64,000 nt of DNA from Leeuwenhoekiella polynyae (GTDB lineage: Bacteria > Bacteroidota > Bacteroidia > Flavobacteriales > Flavobacteriaceae). Within the stretch, counting starts at the first letter, position 1. Each line of letters starts with the position of its first letter. Position numbers and translations under genes: made by a program. Shown piece after piece: positions 25,118 to 35,016 of this stretch. The stretch is taken from positions 1 through 64,000 of the forward strand of contig NZ_QOVK01000007.1 in NCBI RefSeq assembly GCF_004104075.1, given 5' to 3'. Under the pieces are notes generated by a model. That model did not search any database, had not been told where the DNA came from, and worked only from the letters and a program-made list of their open reading frames with translations.

Positions 25118-25190
25118 AATTTTAATTTTTTAATTTAATATCAAAGCTACAAGCCAATTCTAAAGCGGGTTTTAAGGAAATCTAAAGTTT

Positions 25191-28187
25191 TTATTCTTTT
25201 AAAAGTTTGAGAATTGTAGGCAACACAATGAGTAAAAGTGGTAGAGCAAATATTAAACCGCCTATGACAGCAATGGCTAGAGGTTGGTGCAACTGTGCAC
25301 CTGCGCCGATACCTAATGCGAGTGGGGTAAGTGCCATTATTGCCGCAAGTGCCGTCATTAATTTGGGCCGCAATCGCGCTGCAATCGCGTATTCTATTTT
25401 TTGTTTATGGGTGAAATTTGCATCAGAATCCTGATATTGACGGTATGTAAATATGGAGTTTTCACCTATTATCCCAACGATCATTATAATACCTGTATAA
25501 CTCCCTACATTGAGCGCCGTACCGGTGATGTAAAGACTTAATAACGATCCTGCAACACCCAGAATGGCGATTGTAATAATAGCCAAAGCGATTTTTACTC
25601 GTTTAAATAGAAAGAGAATAACGATAAAAACTAAAATTATAGCGGTTATTAAAATAGTAAGTAACTCTTTAAAAGCTTGCTGTTGTTCTTTATACGCTCC
25701 GCCATACTCTAAAGTATAACCTGCGGGTAAACTCAACTTTTGAGTGAGTGTGGTTTTAATCTCGGCAAGGGTAGAACCCAGATCTCTATTGTCTAATCGT
25801 GCGGTAACAATCCCTAGCGATTTTTGATTTTCCCGGTTGATCTCTGCTATCCCTTTTTGAGGAGTGATCGTTGCAACTGTATTTATGGGAACAGAATTGC
25901 CATTGGGAAGTAAAATTTCGGTATTTTGAAGTGTAGAAATTTTGGTTTTATTGGCATCGGGATAGATAAGGCGAATATCGCTTAATTGTTCTTTTGTGTT
26001 GAGCGAACTCACAACCGTACCTTGTATCTGAGTTTGTAATTGTAATTGAAAGTCTGAAACGCTCAAGCCTAATTGTGTCAATTTTGCCGCATTGGGAACT
26101 ATATTTAAAGAAGGACCGGGCAAAATAATTCCGTCATTTACATCGGCTGTTCCCTGTACCTGTTCTACCAGAGCTGCAATATTTTGTGATAATTCTTCAA
26201 GTTTTGCTGCATCTGTACCAAAAACTTTAATTTCTATAGGTTGTGCAGAACTCATTAAATCGCCCAGCATATCCCCTATAACTTGCCCGAAATCTACCGT
26301 AAGTTGTGGCAGCTTTGCTTCAATTTTTTGCCGAATCTCATTAGAAACTTCATCGGTGGTTTTTGTGCGGGAATCTTTCAGTTTTATTAAATAATCCCCA
26401 CGGTTGGGTTCTGTAATAAAAAAGCCCATTTGAGTTCCTAACCTGGCTGAATATGCTTCTACTTCGGGCTGTTGATCTAAGATAGTGTTTACAATTTGCA
26501 GCATCCTGTCGGTTTCTTCAAGAGTAGTTCCTGGGTCGCTGTTGTAATCTAGAACAATACTTCCTTCGTCCATTTCCGGTAAAAAACCAGATGGTAATTT
26601 AGAAGGAACAAGTACTAAAATGATAGCACATAAAATAAAAAAAGTAAGTCCGATGATGGGTTTTTCAAGCACATTATGAATCCATTTTGTATTAGGCTCG
26701 TGTTTCTTTATCGTTCGTTTGGCACCTTTTTTAATGAAGAGTATGGCTAATACGGGCACAACGAGCCACGTGACCAGAAAAGAGGCGGCTAAGGCAATAA
26801 TCATTGTAAAAGCCATTATTTTAAAATAAGCGCCTGCGACACCAGTCATTAAAACGAATGGAATAAAAATCACCAGTGTACTTAAGGAAGATCCTATCAT
26901 AGCAGGAAACAGGTGTTTAATCGCTTCATGAGCAACCCAACCTATGGTTTCTTCAGGATGTTCTTCTTTTATTTTATGAATTTGTTCAATTATGATCACA
27001 ACATCATCTATCATAAGTCCTATAGCCGCTGCAACGGCTCCCAGCGTCATAATGTTGAAGGTATAATTTACCGCATCTAGAATAATGAGCGTTAGCGATA
27101 AAGAAACCGGAATGGTAAACAGCACCACCAGACTTGCAGAAAATGATCGTAAAAAAATAATTACGACCACTAGGGCAAGTGCGAGGCCAATCCATAAAAC
27201 ATCTTTAATACTCGATATACTGGTATTTACAAAATCTGCCTGCTTATAATAAGGTTTTAAAACTATGCCTTTGGGCAAAATAGTGCCAAGCTCCTGTACC
27301 TTTTGCTCAATGGTATTGTTTACATCAATAAGATTTGCGGTGGGCTGTTTAATGATAGCAATCGTAGGAACGTTTTTTCCGTTAGCGCGTATTTTTACAT
27401 ATTCTTGCACTTCGGCGACTTCGATATTTGCAATGTCTTTTAAACGTACCTGTGAAGAAGGAGCGCTTAAAACGACAAGGTCTTCCAGATCAGATAGGTT
27501 GTTAATCGCATTATCTGTAAGCGTGAGATACATACGCTCATAATCAGTTATGTATCCATTGGCTTGTAGTAGGTTTGCATTTGCTATAGCCGTTTGTATG
27601 GTTGCAATAGAGATGCCTAAAGCCTTTAAGCGTTCAGGTTTTAAAACCACGCGGTATTCTTTGTCTTTTCCGCCAATGATCACTACATCTGCAACACCAT
27701 TTGTAGCCGAGAGATAAGGTTTAACTACAGTACGCGCGATCTTCTTTAAATCTACCTGAGAATAACCATCACCTTCTATAGAATAGCCCATAACTGGCAA
27801 AATAGAAGGATTCATTTTTTCTACTGAAAATGTGGTATTGGGTAAAACACTCCCCTGCGCCTGATTGATAATAGATTCAATCTGAGATTTTGCCGTATTT
27901 ATATCGGTATTCCAATCGAGAAAAACCGAAATTTCAGTACTTCCGCGCGAAGTTGTGCTGCGCAGGTATTGCAGCCCATTGGTACGTCTTAGACTATTTT
28001 CTAAAGGTTTGGTAACCGCAGTCATCATCTTATCTACCGGTTGTTGCCCGGCATCTGCAATGACTTTTATTTTAGGAAACGTGATATCTGGAAATAATCC
28101 GGTTTTTAAATTAGTATAAGAAAAGACTCCTCCTGCCAAAAGTAAAATTGCAATTGCCAGAATGGGATATTTGTAGCTGTAATGCAA
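25191..28187 (-). CDS. RND efflux permease (AcrB/CusA type)
   Basis: This is the inner-membrane proton-driven efflux pump of a tripartite system. The 998 residues have the RND topology, with one N-terminal helix (YPILAIAILLLAGGVFSY), a large periplasmic loop, six helices, a second loop and five helices. The helix-4 motif GLMIDDVVIIIEQIH contains the paired aspartates of the proton relay. It is a little shorter than typical AcrB. The substrate class (heavy metal or hydrophobic compound) cannot be read with certainty. The adaptor gene lies 8 bp upstream and TolC before that, so the three form an operon. Confidence 0.92.
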   Translation of the reverse strand: MHYSYKYPILAIAILLLAGGVFSYTNLKTGLFPDITFPKIKVIADAGQQPVDKMMTAVTKPLENSLRRTNGLQYLRSTTSRGSTEISVFLDWNTDINTAKSQIESIINQAQGSVLPNTTFSVEKMNPSILPVMGYSIEGDGYSQVDLKKIARTVVKPYLSATNGVADVVIIGGKDKEYRVVLKPERLKALGISIATIQTAIANANLLQANGYITDYERMYLTLTDNAINNLSDLEDLVVLSAPSSQVRLKDIANIEVAEVQEYVKIRANGKNVPTIAIIKQPTANLIDVNNTIEQKVQELGTILPKGIVLKPYYKQADFVNTSISSIKDVLWIGLALALVVVIIFLRSFSASLVVLFTIPVSLSLTLIILDAVNYTFNIMTLGAVAAAIGLMIDDVVIIIEQIHKIKEEHPEETIGWVAHEAIKHLFPAMIGSSLSTLVIFIPFVLMTGVAGAYFKIMAFTMIIALAASFLVTWLVVPVLAILFIKKGAKRTIKKHEPNTKWIHNVLEKPIIGLTFFILCAIILVLVPSKLPSGFLPEMDEGSIVLDYNSDPGTTLEETDRMLQIVNTILDQQPEVEAYSARLGTQMGFFITEPNRGDYLIKLKDSRTKTTDEVSNEIRQKIEAKLPQLTVDFGQVIGDMLGDLMSSAQPIEIKVFGTDAAKLEELSQNIAALVEQVQGTADVNDGIILPGPSLNIVPNAAKLTQLGLSVSDFQLQLQTQIQGTVVSSLNTKEQLSDIRLIYPDANKTKISTLQNTEILLPNGNSVPINTVATITPQKGIAEINRENQKSLGIVTARLDNRDLGSTLAEIKTTLTQKLSLPAGYTLEYGGAYKEQQQAFKELLTILITAIILVFIVILFLFKRVKIALAIITIAILGVAGSLLSLYITGTALNVGSYTGIIMIVGIIGENSIFTYRQYQDSDANFTHKQKIEYAIAARLRPKLMTALAAIMALTPLALGIGAGAQLHQPLAIAVIGGLIFALPLLLIVLPTILKLLKE

Positions 28188-28195
28188 ATTTTTCT

Positions 28196-29110
28196 TTAGT
28201 TGGTGATTTTTATAAATGTTGAATCTTGCATTTGGTAAGCACCTTGGGTTATGACTTGATCGTTAGGTTTTAAACCTTCAGCAATGATCCCGGTAATGGT
28301 ATCGTTTTTTAGTGTAGGTATAACTGCAGTTTTAACCGCGAGCGTATCGTGTTCTACCTTTAGAACCCAGTAATCGGTTAAAAGTTCATTGGTTTGTAAA
28401 GCCGATTTTGGGATGGTGAGCACATCTTTACTTTCCTTGTCTAGAAGTTTAACCTGTACAGAAAGCCCTTCAGGTAAGTCTGTATTAGGTAGTTCTATAA
28501 GGTAAGTCTGGGATTGTGAAAACGCATCAACAGTTGCTAATTTTTTTGTAATGGTTGCCGCTATATGCGATCCGTCAGGTATGAGTATCTCACACGGCAA
28601 ACCTATTTCTATTTTATTCCTGTTTTCAAAAGGTACATTAAGTTGTATAGCTAGTGACTGGGGTTGTACTACACTTGCAAGAATATCCCCTTCGGCGATA
28701 TAATCATTTTTAGTAACGGAAAGGGTTTTAATGATACCCGAAGCATTACTTTTTAATGCCATTGAACCTATAAATCGAGCTAGCGAACTGTCTATTTTTA
28801 CAGCATCGCGTAGCGCATCTTGTTCTTTGGTGCGCACGGTAGCAAAAACCTGCCCGTTATAAATAGCATCACCAACTTTATAACGCATTTGTGTAACATA
28901 ACCCGTCACATTTGACCGAATGTCCTCTTTACGTTGATAAATGGTCACACCATTAAAGGTTAAATATTCTTGCAAATCACCGCGTCTTACCAGTGCAGTT
29001 GTAACATCTATAGCTGCCTTTTTTGTATTAACCGTTGGTTCACTCTTTTTACAGCTTAAAAAGCATGTACAAAGAGCCAGATTAAGCAGAAGGATAGTTT
29101 TTAAGTTCAT
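28196..29110 (-). CDS. RND periplasmic adaptor lipoprotein
   Basis: This 304-residue membrane-fusion protein joins the RND pump to TolC. The signal peptide ends in lipobox CTCFLSC. A biotinyl/lipoyl-type barrel-sandwich region (VTGYVTQMRYKVGDAIYNGQ and LKSNASGIIKTLSVTKNDYI) is followed by a beta-barrel and a membrane-proximal domain. The alpha-hairpin between the two lipoyl halves is very short (about 25 residues), which is usual for some Bacteroidetes adaptors. One base separates it from the outer-membrane factor gene. Confidence 0.9.
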   Translation of the reverse strand: MNLKTILLLNLALCTCFLSCKKSEPTVNTKKAAIDVTTALVRRGDLQEYLTFNGVTIYQRKEDIRSNVTGYVTQMRYKVGDAIYNGQVFATVRTKEQDALRDAVKIDSSLARFIGSMALKSNASGIIKTLSVTKNDYIAEGDILASVVQPQSLAIQLNVPFENRNKIEIGLPCEILIPDGSHIAATITKKLATVDAFSQSQTYLIELPNTDLPEGLSVQVKLLDKESKDVLTIPKSALQTNELLTDYWVLKVEHDTLAVKTAVIPTLKNDTITGIIAEGLKPNDQVITQGAYQMQDSTFIKITN

Positions 29111-29111
29111 A

Positions 29112-30398
29112 TTACCAGTTGATAAAATTGTATTGATTTTGAAGCAACCATATATTGGTTTGCATTTGTATTTGGGTATACTTATTTAGTTTGTAACTCT
29201 GTATAACATTGAGATAATCTACAATAGAGATTTGCCCTTGTACGAGTTTGCCTTTATAGATTTCCAGAATACTTTGTTGCTTTTTTAATTGGTTATCCAG
29301 CAGCAATTTGTTTTCGCTCAAAGCATCCAATTGATTGGTTATGCTTTGTAAATTATTAGTCAATTGTACTGCGGCATTGGTCTTATAAAACTCAAGATTC
29401 TGTTCTTTCAAGAGATTTTGTTGGTGCGTAAACTTGCGTTGTTTGCCGTCGTAGATAGGAATGCTTATTTGTAATCCCGCGCTCATCCCTATTTTATGAG
29501 TGATGTTGGGTATTTCGACAGCATTAAGACCGGTGTTGCCGTAAGCGGTGATTTGCGGCTTATAAGCATTGTCAAAAACCGCTTCATCTGCTTTGATCTG
29601 CAAACTGTCATTTTTAAATTTCCGTAGATAAAAATTCTCTTTTTTTGCAGAAGAAGCTGTATTAAAGTGGGGTTCAGAAATGATGATATTAGCTTGTGAT
29701 GTAATTCCACTTAAAGTGAAAACCTGATTTAGGGCAACTCTCAAATTGCTTTGAATTTGCTTTAACTCCAGCTTTTTACTATCTATATCAAGTTGTAGAA
29801 ATAAGTAATCACTTTCTTGTAGAATTGCGTGTTTTACGAGCACTTCAATAACCTGAAGTCGATTTTGAAGATCTTTTAAGATTTCTTGAGTAAACTGTTC
29901 TTGCAATTGCAATTGGTAAGCCGTTACATAAGCGTCTGAAATAGTCTTTTTAAGGTTATGCTCCACCTCTTGCGCCGATAAGGAGAGGGTATTATTTTTA
30001 ATTTTATTTTGAAACAGTAAATTAGCTGTCGCTGCCTTATTAAACAGCTGTTTGGTAACATTTAGTTGTGCAGAATAAAGTCCGCCATTGGTAATCCCTA
30101 CATCATAGCCATAAGCCGAAGAACTCGGTGCAATACTTGTGCTAATCACCCGGCCATTGTTATTAAAATAGGGGGCAAATAACACGTCTGATGTTGCATT
30201 GACTTGAAAAGAATTTTGCTGGGCTTTAATTATAGATTCTTGCAAAGCACCTATTTTTTGCAAATTTTCATTTTCTGATAATGCAGGAGCATTTGCCAGA
30301 GCTTGAGCGATAAAAAAATCAAGATTCGCTGTGCGTTGTGCATTTATAAATTGAAAAAGGAAGAATGCTAAAATGAGGATACGTGATCTCCAAAACAT
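29112..30398 (-). CDS. TolC-like outer-membrane efflux protein
   Basis: This outer-membrane channel of 428 residues, with signal peptide FWRSRILILAFFLFQFINAQ, carries two repeats of the OEP family. Both have long amphipathic helices (for example LQNRLQVIEVLVKHAILQES and QQNLLKEQNLEFYKTNAAVQ) and short strands between them (LNVTKQLFNKA and QISIPIYDGKQ). It is the first gene of the RND operon. Length is normal. It should pair with the adaptor and permease downstream. Confidence 0.9.
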   Translation of the reverse strand: MFWRSRILILAFFLFQFINAQRTANLDFFIAQALANAPALSENENLQKIGALQESIIKAQQNSFQVNATSDVLFAPYFNNNGRVISTSIAPSSSAYGYDVGITNGGLYSAQLNVTKQLFNKAATANLLFQNKIKNNTLSLSAQEVEHNLKKTISDAYVTAYQLQLQEQFTQEILKDLQNRLQVIEVLVKHAILQESDYLFLQLDIDSKKLELKQIQSNLRVALNQVFTLSGITSQANIIISEPHFNTASSAKKENFYLRKFKNDSLQIKADEAVFDNAYKPQITAYGNTGLNAVEIPNITHKIGMSAGLQISIPIYDGKQRKFTHQQNLLKEQNLEFYKTNAAVQLTNNLQSITNQLDALSENKLLLDNQLKKQQSILEIYKGKLVQGQISIVDYLNVIQSYKLNKYTQIQMQTNIWLLQNQYNFINW

Positions 30399-30500
30399 GG
30401 GTTGAGTTTAAAAATTTACTCAAATGTATCTTGTAATTCTAAAGGATTTTTAAAGAAGAATAGTCTAACTGAATGAGTTGACTTCTATTATAAAAAATAA

Positions 30501-30524
30501 ATACCCCGAGCCATGCTCAGGGTA
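30501..30524 (-). terminator. Terminator after outer-membrane receptor gene
   Basis: Stem ATACCC-GAGC / GCTC-GGGTAT with one internal mismatch and a CAT loop, followed on the minus strand by TTTATTTTTT. It lies between the receptor and efflux genes, indicating separate transcripts. Confidence 0.8.
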
Positions 30525-30581
30525 TTGTTACTGAAATCAATAAATTTTTAAATTAAAGAAACCTTACGCTCAGGCCATTGA

Positions 30582-33005
30582 TTAAAACTTATAATTAAAA
30601 CCTAAACGCACGATCTGAGTTTCATAGTAATTTTCGTAAACTGCAGTAAAACCCTCACCGGTTAGCCGTTGTCTTAAGCCAAAACGGTTAAATATATCTG
30701 TTGCAGAAAGTGTGAGTTCCCCGCGCTTTTCCCAAATGGACTTTTTAAATCCAAAGTCTACTGAATACCGCGCCAGTTGCTCACCTTGCGGAATATTCTT
30801 TTTTGAATAATATAAACCGGTAAGTTGCGCTTCCATCTGTAACGGAAGCTGAACAGTATTGGTAATCTTAAAATCTCCAGCAATATCACGGGATTGTTCA
30901 ACAAAAAAAGGGCGCTCGTATGGAAATAGCAAAGTTCCCTGAAAGGCATCAATTGCATTTTGATACACATTAAAACTGGAAGTTAGTTTCCAGTAATCTG
31001 CTAAATCCTGACTGAATAAAACTTCGATTCCTGTATTTGTGCTCTGCCCCGTGTTCTGATAAATACGATTTACAATATCATATTGTGGGTTACTATCATC
31101 TATACTAAAAATTCGCTGATACGCTCCATCAATATTGCGATGATAAATTGCAGAAAATAATGAGCCATTATCCCAGGAATACCGATGTGCCAATTCTACC
31201 GTATTGGTAAATTGTGGTCTTAAATACGGGTTACCCACCTTCAGCAATTCGGGGTCATCATATTTCGGAAATATTCGTAATTCGGGTTCTCCCGGACGAT
31301 CGATTCTTCGGTTGTAAAAAACTGAAAGTTTATTTTCTGAATTCAACTTATACGTAAATCGAACGCTGGGAAACAACTCAAAATAATCATACGCATCGTT
31401 AGTGTTATAATAGGTATTTTGCGGATCTAAAGTGTACGCGACTTCGGTTTGCTCGGCACGCAGGCCGGCTTCGATATCATAATTTTCCTTTTCCATTAAG
31501 TAATTAACGTAAGCGCCGTAAAGGTTTTCGCTCCACTTCGAATAATCACCCAGATTGGGATAAATAATAGACTGGTTGCCGCGCATAATCGTATAATCTA
31601 CGGGCAATCTTCTAAACCTACCTTTTGCTCCCAGCTCAATCTTACCACTGCTTAGAGCACGTGTATAATCTACTGAGCCACTTGTAGTATACTCTATAGC
31701 CCTAATATTCGTTTTATCACGACCAATTCGTACAGCAGAGCTGTCATTCAAGAAATAACTTTCATCTTCTAAACCACGAGTATATTGAAGGTTTGCAGAT
31801 AAAGAATGGCCGGCCTGTTCAAAATTATGTCCATAATTAACTGCTGTGTTTATGAAACTGGTAATCTCTTCTTCCTGCCAGGTGTAGAGCCTTTTTCTGG
31901 TATTTTGATTGAGGTTGATAAATGCCACCTGCGAGGTGTCTATATGCTTTTCCCGGTCAAACATCCCTGAAAAGGTAAGCATATCGTTGTCGCTCAATTG
32001 ATAATCTACTCCGCCAGAAATTATAGAACGAAACTGCTTTCGGTTTTCGGGAACCTGCGAAATAATATTACGACCGTCGTCGTAAAAGCGTGTTGTAAAT
32101 TCATTATTAGGTAAAGCTTCCTGAATAATAAACTGACTTTGTAAAAAGTAATTCAATTTACCCGTCCTGTAATTTAGATTAAGACTCGGAATCAATTTAG
32201 GATTAACAGAATAGCTTCCAAAATCTGTAGGTGTGTCGGGTTTACGCTTGCCTAAAGCCCCCAGGCCAAAAGATAAACCTGCATCACCATTAAAGCCGGT
32301 CTGCTTTTCTTTTTTATAAATGATATTTACAATCCCGGCAAAACCGTTAGCATCATATTTAGCCGAAGGATTATTTATGATCTCTATACGCTCAATATTT
32401 GCTGCCGGGATATTTGAAAGGCCTTTTTGATTACCAAAACCCGTAAGACTTGATTGTTTTCCATCTATAAGAATAACCACTTTATCACTCCCTCGCAAAA
32501 CCACTTTGCCATCCTGATCAAAAGCAACGCCGGGCATCGTTTTCATAGCATCCATAACCGAACCGCCGGCTTGCGCCAGATTCTCATCTAGGCTGAATGA
32601 TTTCTTAGCTAGATCTGCACTTACCGCAGCTTGTTTTGCAAGGATTTGAACTTCAGTTAATGCTTCTGCCGAAGGCATCATCTGGATTTTTCCTAAGTCA
32701 AAAATGGGATTGAGACCGCCAGCAGTAATTTTTTTCTGAATGGTCTCATAGCCTATAAATGAAATTTCGAGAATATAATTTCCTTTTGGGATTCCGCTTA
32801 AGTTAAAAGCTCCAAGCTCGTCCGTTATGGTTCCGCTGATGATGCTTTCGCCTTGCGGCTTTTTTAAAACAACATTGACAAAGGGTAAAGGTTGTGCTGA
32901 TTCTTCGGTCACACTTCCTTCTATCAATACGGTTTCTTGGGCTTCTGCAGTAAATGGAGCTAAGAGTATTAAGAAAAATAATTTGAGACGTGCTAGTACT
33001 TTCAT
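30582..33005 (-). CDS. Outer-membrane beta-barrel receptor, TonB-plug type
   Basis: This 807-residue outer-membrane protein has a signal peptide and a carboxypeptidase-regulatory-like domain (about residues 27-105, VTEESAQPLPFVNVVLKKP). A TonB-receptor plug follows (FSLDENLAQAGGSVMDAMKT to NGFAGIVNIIYKK), then a ~550-residue barrel of the Bacteroidetes OMP_b-brl_3 type ending in Phe (NYKF). It may import a siderophore, metal complex or peptide. It lies between the two-component system and the RND operon, so it is likely a target of that regulator. The ligand is unknown. Confidence 0.88.
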   Translation of the reverse strand: MKVLARLKLFFLILLAPFTAEAQETVLIEGSVTEESAQPLPFVNVVLKKPQGESIISGTITDELGAFNLSGIPKGNYILEISFIGYETIQKKITAGGLNPIFDLGKIQMMPSAEALTEVQILAKQAAVSADLAKKSFSLDENLAQAGGSVMDAMKTMPGVAFDQDGKVVLRGSDKVVILIDGKQSSLTGFGNQKGLSNIPAANIERIEIINNPSAKYDANGFAGIVNIIYKKEKQTGFNGDAGLSFGLGALGKRKPDTPTDFGSYSVNPKLIPSLNLNYRTGKLNYFLQSQFIIQEALPNNEFTTRFYDDGRNIISQVPENRKQFRSIISGGVDYQLSDNDMLTFSGMFDREKHIDTSQVAFINLNQNTRKRLYTWQEEEITSFINTAVNYGHNFEQAGHSLSANLQYTRGLEDESYFLNDSSAVRIGRDKTNIRAIEYTTSGSVDYTRALSSGKIELGAKGRFRRLPVDYTIMRGNQSIIYPNLGDYSKWSENLYGAYVNYLMEKENYDIEAGLRAEQTEVAYTLDPQNTYYNTNDAYDYFELFPSVRFTYKLNSENKLSVFYNRRIDRPGEPELRIFPKYDDPELLKVGNPYLRPQFTNTVELAHRYSWDNGSLFSAIYHRNIDGAYQRIFSIDDSNPQYDIVNRIYQNTGQSTNTGIEVLFSQDLADYWKLTSSFNVYQNAIDAFQGTLLFPYERPFFVEQSRDIAGDFKITNTVQLPLQMEAQLTGLYYSKKNIPQGEQLARYSVDFGFKKSIWEKRGELTLSATDIFNRFGLRQRLTGEGFTAVYENYYETQIVRLGFNYKF

Positions 33006-33066
33006 AGTTAGAAATTTGTACCAAAATAGTATTGATTTCTAAAGAGAATTTAAAGTTGGCCTTAAA

Positions 33067-34341
33067 TCAATGGGTAAATCGAATTTTAAATGTATGAAAG
33101 CCAGTAGTCGTTTCTGGCGATTTAGTAAAGCTATATGATGGGGTGAAACCATAATAATCGCAGATTTTCTTAACGATTGAAAGGCCCAGACCACTTGAAT
33201 CTCTCTTGGTACTTTCTTTATAAAACCGGTCAAAAACCTGCTCAGGATGTGCGAGTTCGCTGTTTCCACTATTTACGATCTGCACGCTGTTTTTAAAGAA
33301 ATTAACTTTGATAGGATGATTTTCTAAATTGTGTTTTACCGCATTTGAAATTAAATTATTGGCCAATACTTGCGCCAAAGAGCGGTCCATTTTTACAGTA
33401 AGTTCTTCGTTATGCTCAATTTTAAAATCAATAGAAGCCAGTTCTTTGAAATTAAGAAGCACCTCCTGAAACAACTCATTTATTGAAACGAATTGAGGGT
33501 CTGCAAACTGGTTGTTATCTATTTTTGCCAGAATAATCAGGCGTTTATTCAAGTTTTTTAACCTGCGTATATCGTTTTGTAAAGAGTCAAGTTGCTCATA
33601 CTGAAAATCATTAATTTTGACCCCATTAAAAAGGGTCTCGATCTTAGCCTGCATAATGGCAAGCGGAGTTTGCATCTCGTGCGATACATCTTCAGTAAAC
33701 TGCTTTAAGTTTTGATAATCTGCATGTACTTTGGTGGTTAATAATATTACCTCCCGGTTGAGATCGTCAAACTCTATAATGTCAGATTCAGTTAAGGTGA
33801 GAGGTGTTTCAGATTTTATAGAGAACGCCTTAATCTTAGCCAGGTTCTTGAAAAAGGGATTCCATAGTGCGGCATTACGGCTTTTATTGAGGTAAAAGAG
33901 GAACACAAAAGCAACGAGAATAATAGCAAGAAAGGTGAAAACAATGGCGAAAAGGATATTTTCAGATTCAATTACCATGGCTCTCACTGTAATTTTATAT
34001 TCCTGACCATTTATTTCCTTGGTTCCGGATAATTCCCTGAATAATTCAATTTCATCTTGTAACGGATCATAAATTAAGGTATCGTTTAGAACTGCAGGTT
34101 GAGGGTCCTTTACTTTTTCAACAACCATTATAGGAGGAATTCCTTGTAAGTCGGGTTTTGAAATAAGTAGATGTTCCACTCGGTCTTTATTAGAAAATAG
34201 CTCTTCTTCAATCTCATTTTCAAGTAGGGATTTCAATGACAAGTAAAGGGCTACCCCAGAAAATATCATAATGATACTACTTGTTATTAAAAAGGTTTTA
34301 GATGCCTTTTGCAGTAAATGAATTTTTTTTTGATCAGCCAT
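33067..34341 (-). CDS. Sensor histidine kinase
   Basis: The 424-residue membrane-bound kinase has two transmembrane helices (about residues 15-35 and 133-155) around a ~100-residue periplasmic sensor loop. A HAMP-less linker leads to the dimerisation H-box FTEDVSHEMQTPLAIMQAKI (His phospho-acceptor), then the ATPase domain with N-box NNLISNAVKHN and G-box SSGLGLSIVKKICDYY. Its start is contiguous with the response-regulator gene. It probably senses envelope or metal stress for the adjacent receptor and efflux genes. Confidence 0.93.
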   Translation of the reverse strand: MADQKKIHLLQKASKTFLITSSIIMIFSGVALYLSLKSLLENEIEEELFSNKDRVEHLLISKPDLQGIPPIMVVEKVKDPQPAVLNDTLIYDPLQDEIELFRELSGTKEINGQEYKITVRAMVIESENILFAIVFTFLAIILVAFVFLFYLNKSRNAALWNPFFKNLAKIKAFSIKSETPLTLTESDIIEFDDLNREVILLTTKVHADYQNLKQFTEDVSHEMQTPLAIMQAKIETLFNGVKINDFQYEQLDSLQNDIRRLKNLNKRLIILAKIDNNQFADPQFVSINELFQEVLLNFKELASIDFKIEHNEELTVKMDRSLAQVLANNLISNAVKHNLENHPIKVNFFKNSVQIVNSGNSELAHPEQVFDRFYKESTKRDSSGLGLSIVKKICDYYGFTPSYSFTKSPETTTGFHTFKIRFTH

Positions 34342-35016
34342 TTATTCAGCGGTAAATATGTAACCCGAACCATAAGCGGTTTGTAGGTATTTAGCTCCTT
34401 CGGTAGTTAGTTTTTTTCGGAGATTATTTATATGAACATAAATAAAATCAAAACTATCTAGCATGTCGCTGTCGTCGCCCCAAAGATGTTCTGCGATAAT
34501 AGATTTGCTTAAAACCCGCCCCTGATTTGTAATAAAGAAAAGCAACAAATCATATTCTTTGCGGGTAAGAACAATGGGTTCTTCATTTACATAAGCAGCA
34601 CGTGCAATCGTATCCAGACGGATCTCTTGAAAAACCAACTCAGCGTCACCTCCAAATTTTCCACGGCGTAAAACAGCTTTAATACGCGAATTGAGTTCTG
34701 CCAGATGAAATGGTTTTGTGATGTAATCATCTGCACCGATATCGAGCCCTTCTAATTTATTTTCTAAAGAATTGTTTGCAGATATAATAATTACTGCACA
34801 CTTTTTATGCTGTTTTTTGAGCGCTTTAAGTAAATCAAGTCCACTGCCTGTTACGAGATTGATGTCTAAAATTATAAGATCATACTCGTACATCTCTAAC
34901 TTTTCTGAAGCCTCCAAATAGTCTGACGCTACCTCACATAAATTGGATTCCTTACTGAGGTATTTTGCAATAGACTCCTGTAGTTCAATCTCGTCTTCAG
35001 CGATAAGAAATTTCAT
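34342..35016 (-). CDS. OmpR-family response regulator
   Basis: This DNA-binding response regulator has about 224 residues. I chose the ATG at 35016 (MKFLIAEDEIELQESIA). The longer frame from 35037 would begin at TTG inside poorly conserved sequence. The receiver domain shows acidic residues EDE, phospho-acceptor Asp in LIILDINLVTGSG, and Lys in ITKPFHLAELNSRI. The C-terminal winged helix (LTRKEYDLLLFFITNQGR...IYVHINNLRKKL) is OmpR/PhoB type. It is first in a two-gene operon with its kinase. Confidence 0.93.
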   Translation of the reverse strand: MKFLIAEDEIELQESIAKYLSKESNLCEVASDYLEASEKLEMYEYDLIILDINLVTGSGLDLLKALKKQHKKCAVIIISANNSLENKLEGLDIGADDYITKPFHLAELNSRIKAVLRRGKFGGDAELVFQEIRLDTIARAAYVNEEPIVLTRKEYDLLLFFITNQGRVLSKSIIAEHLWGDDSDMLDSFDFIYVHINNLRKKLTTEGAKYLQTAYGSGYIFTAE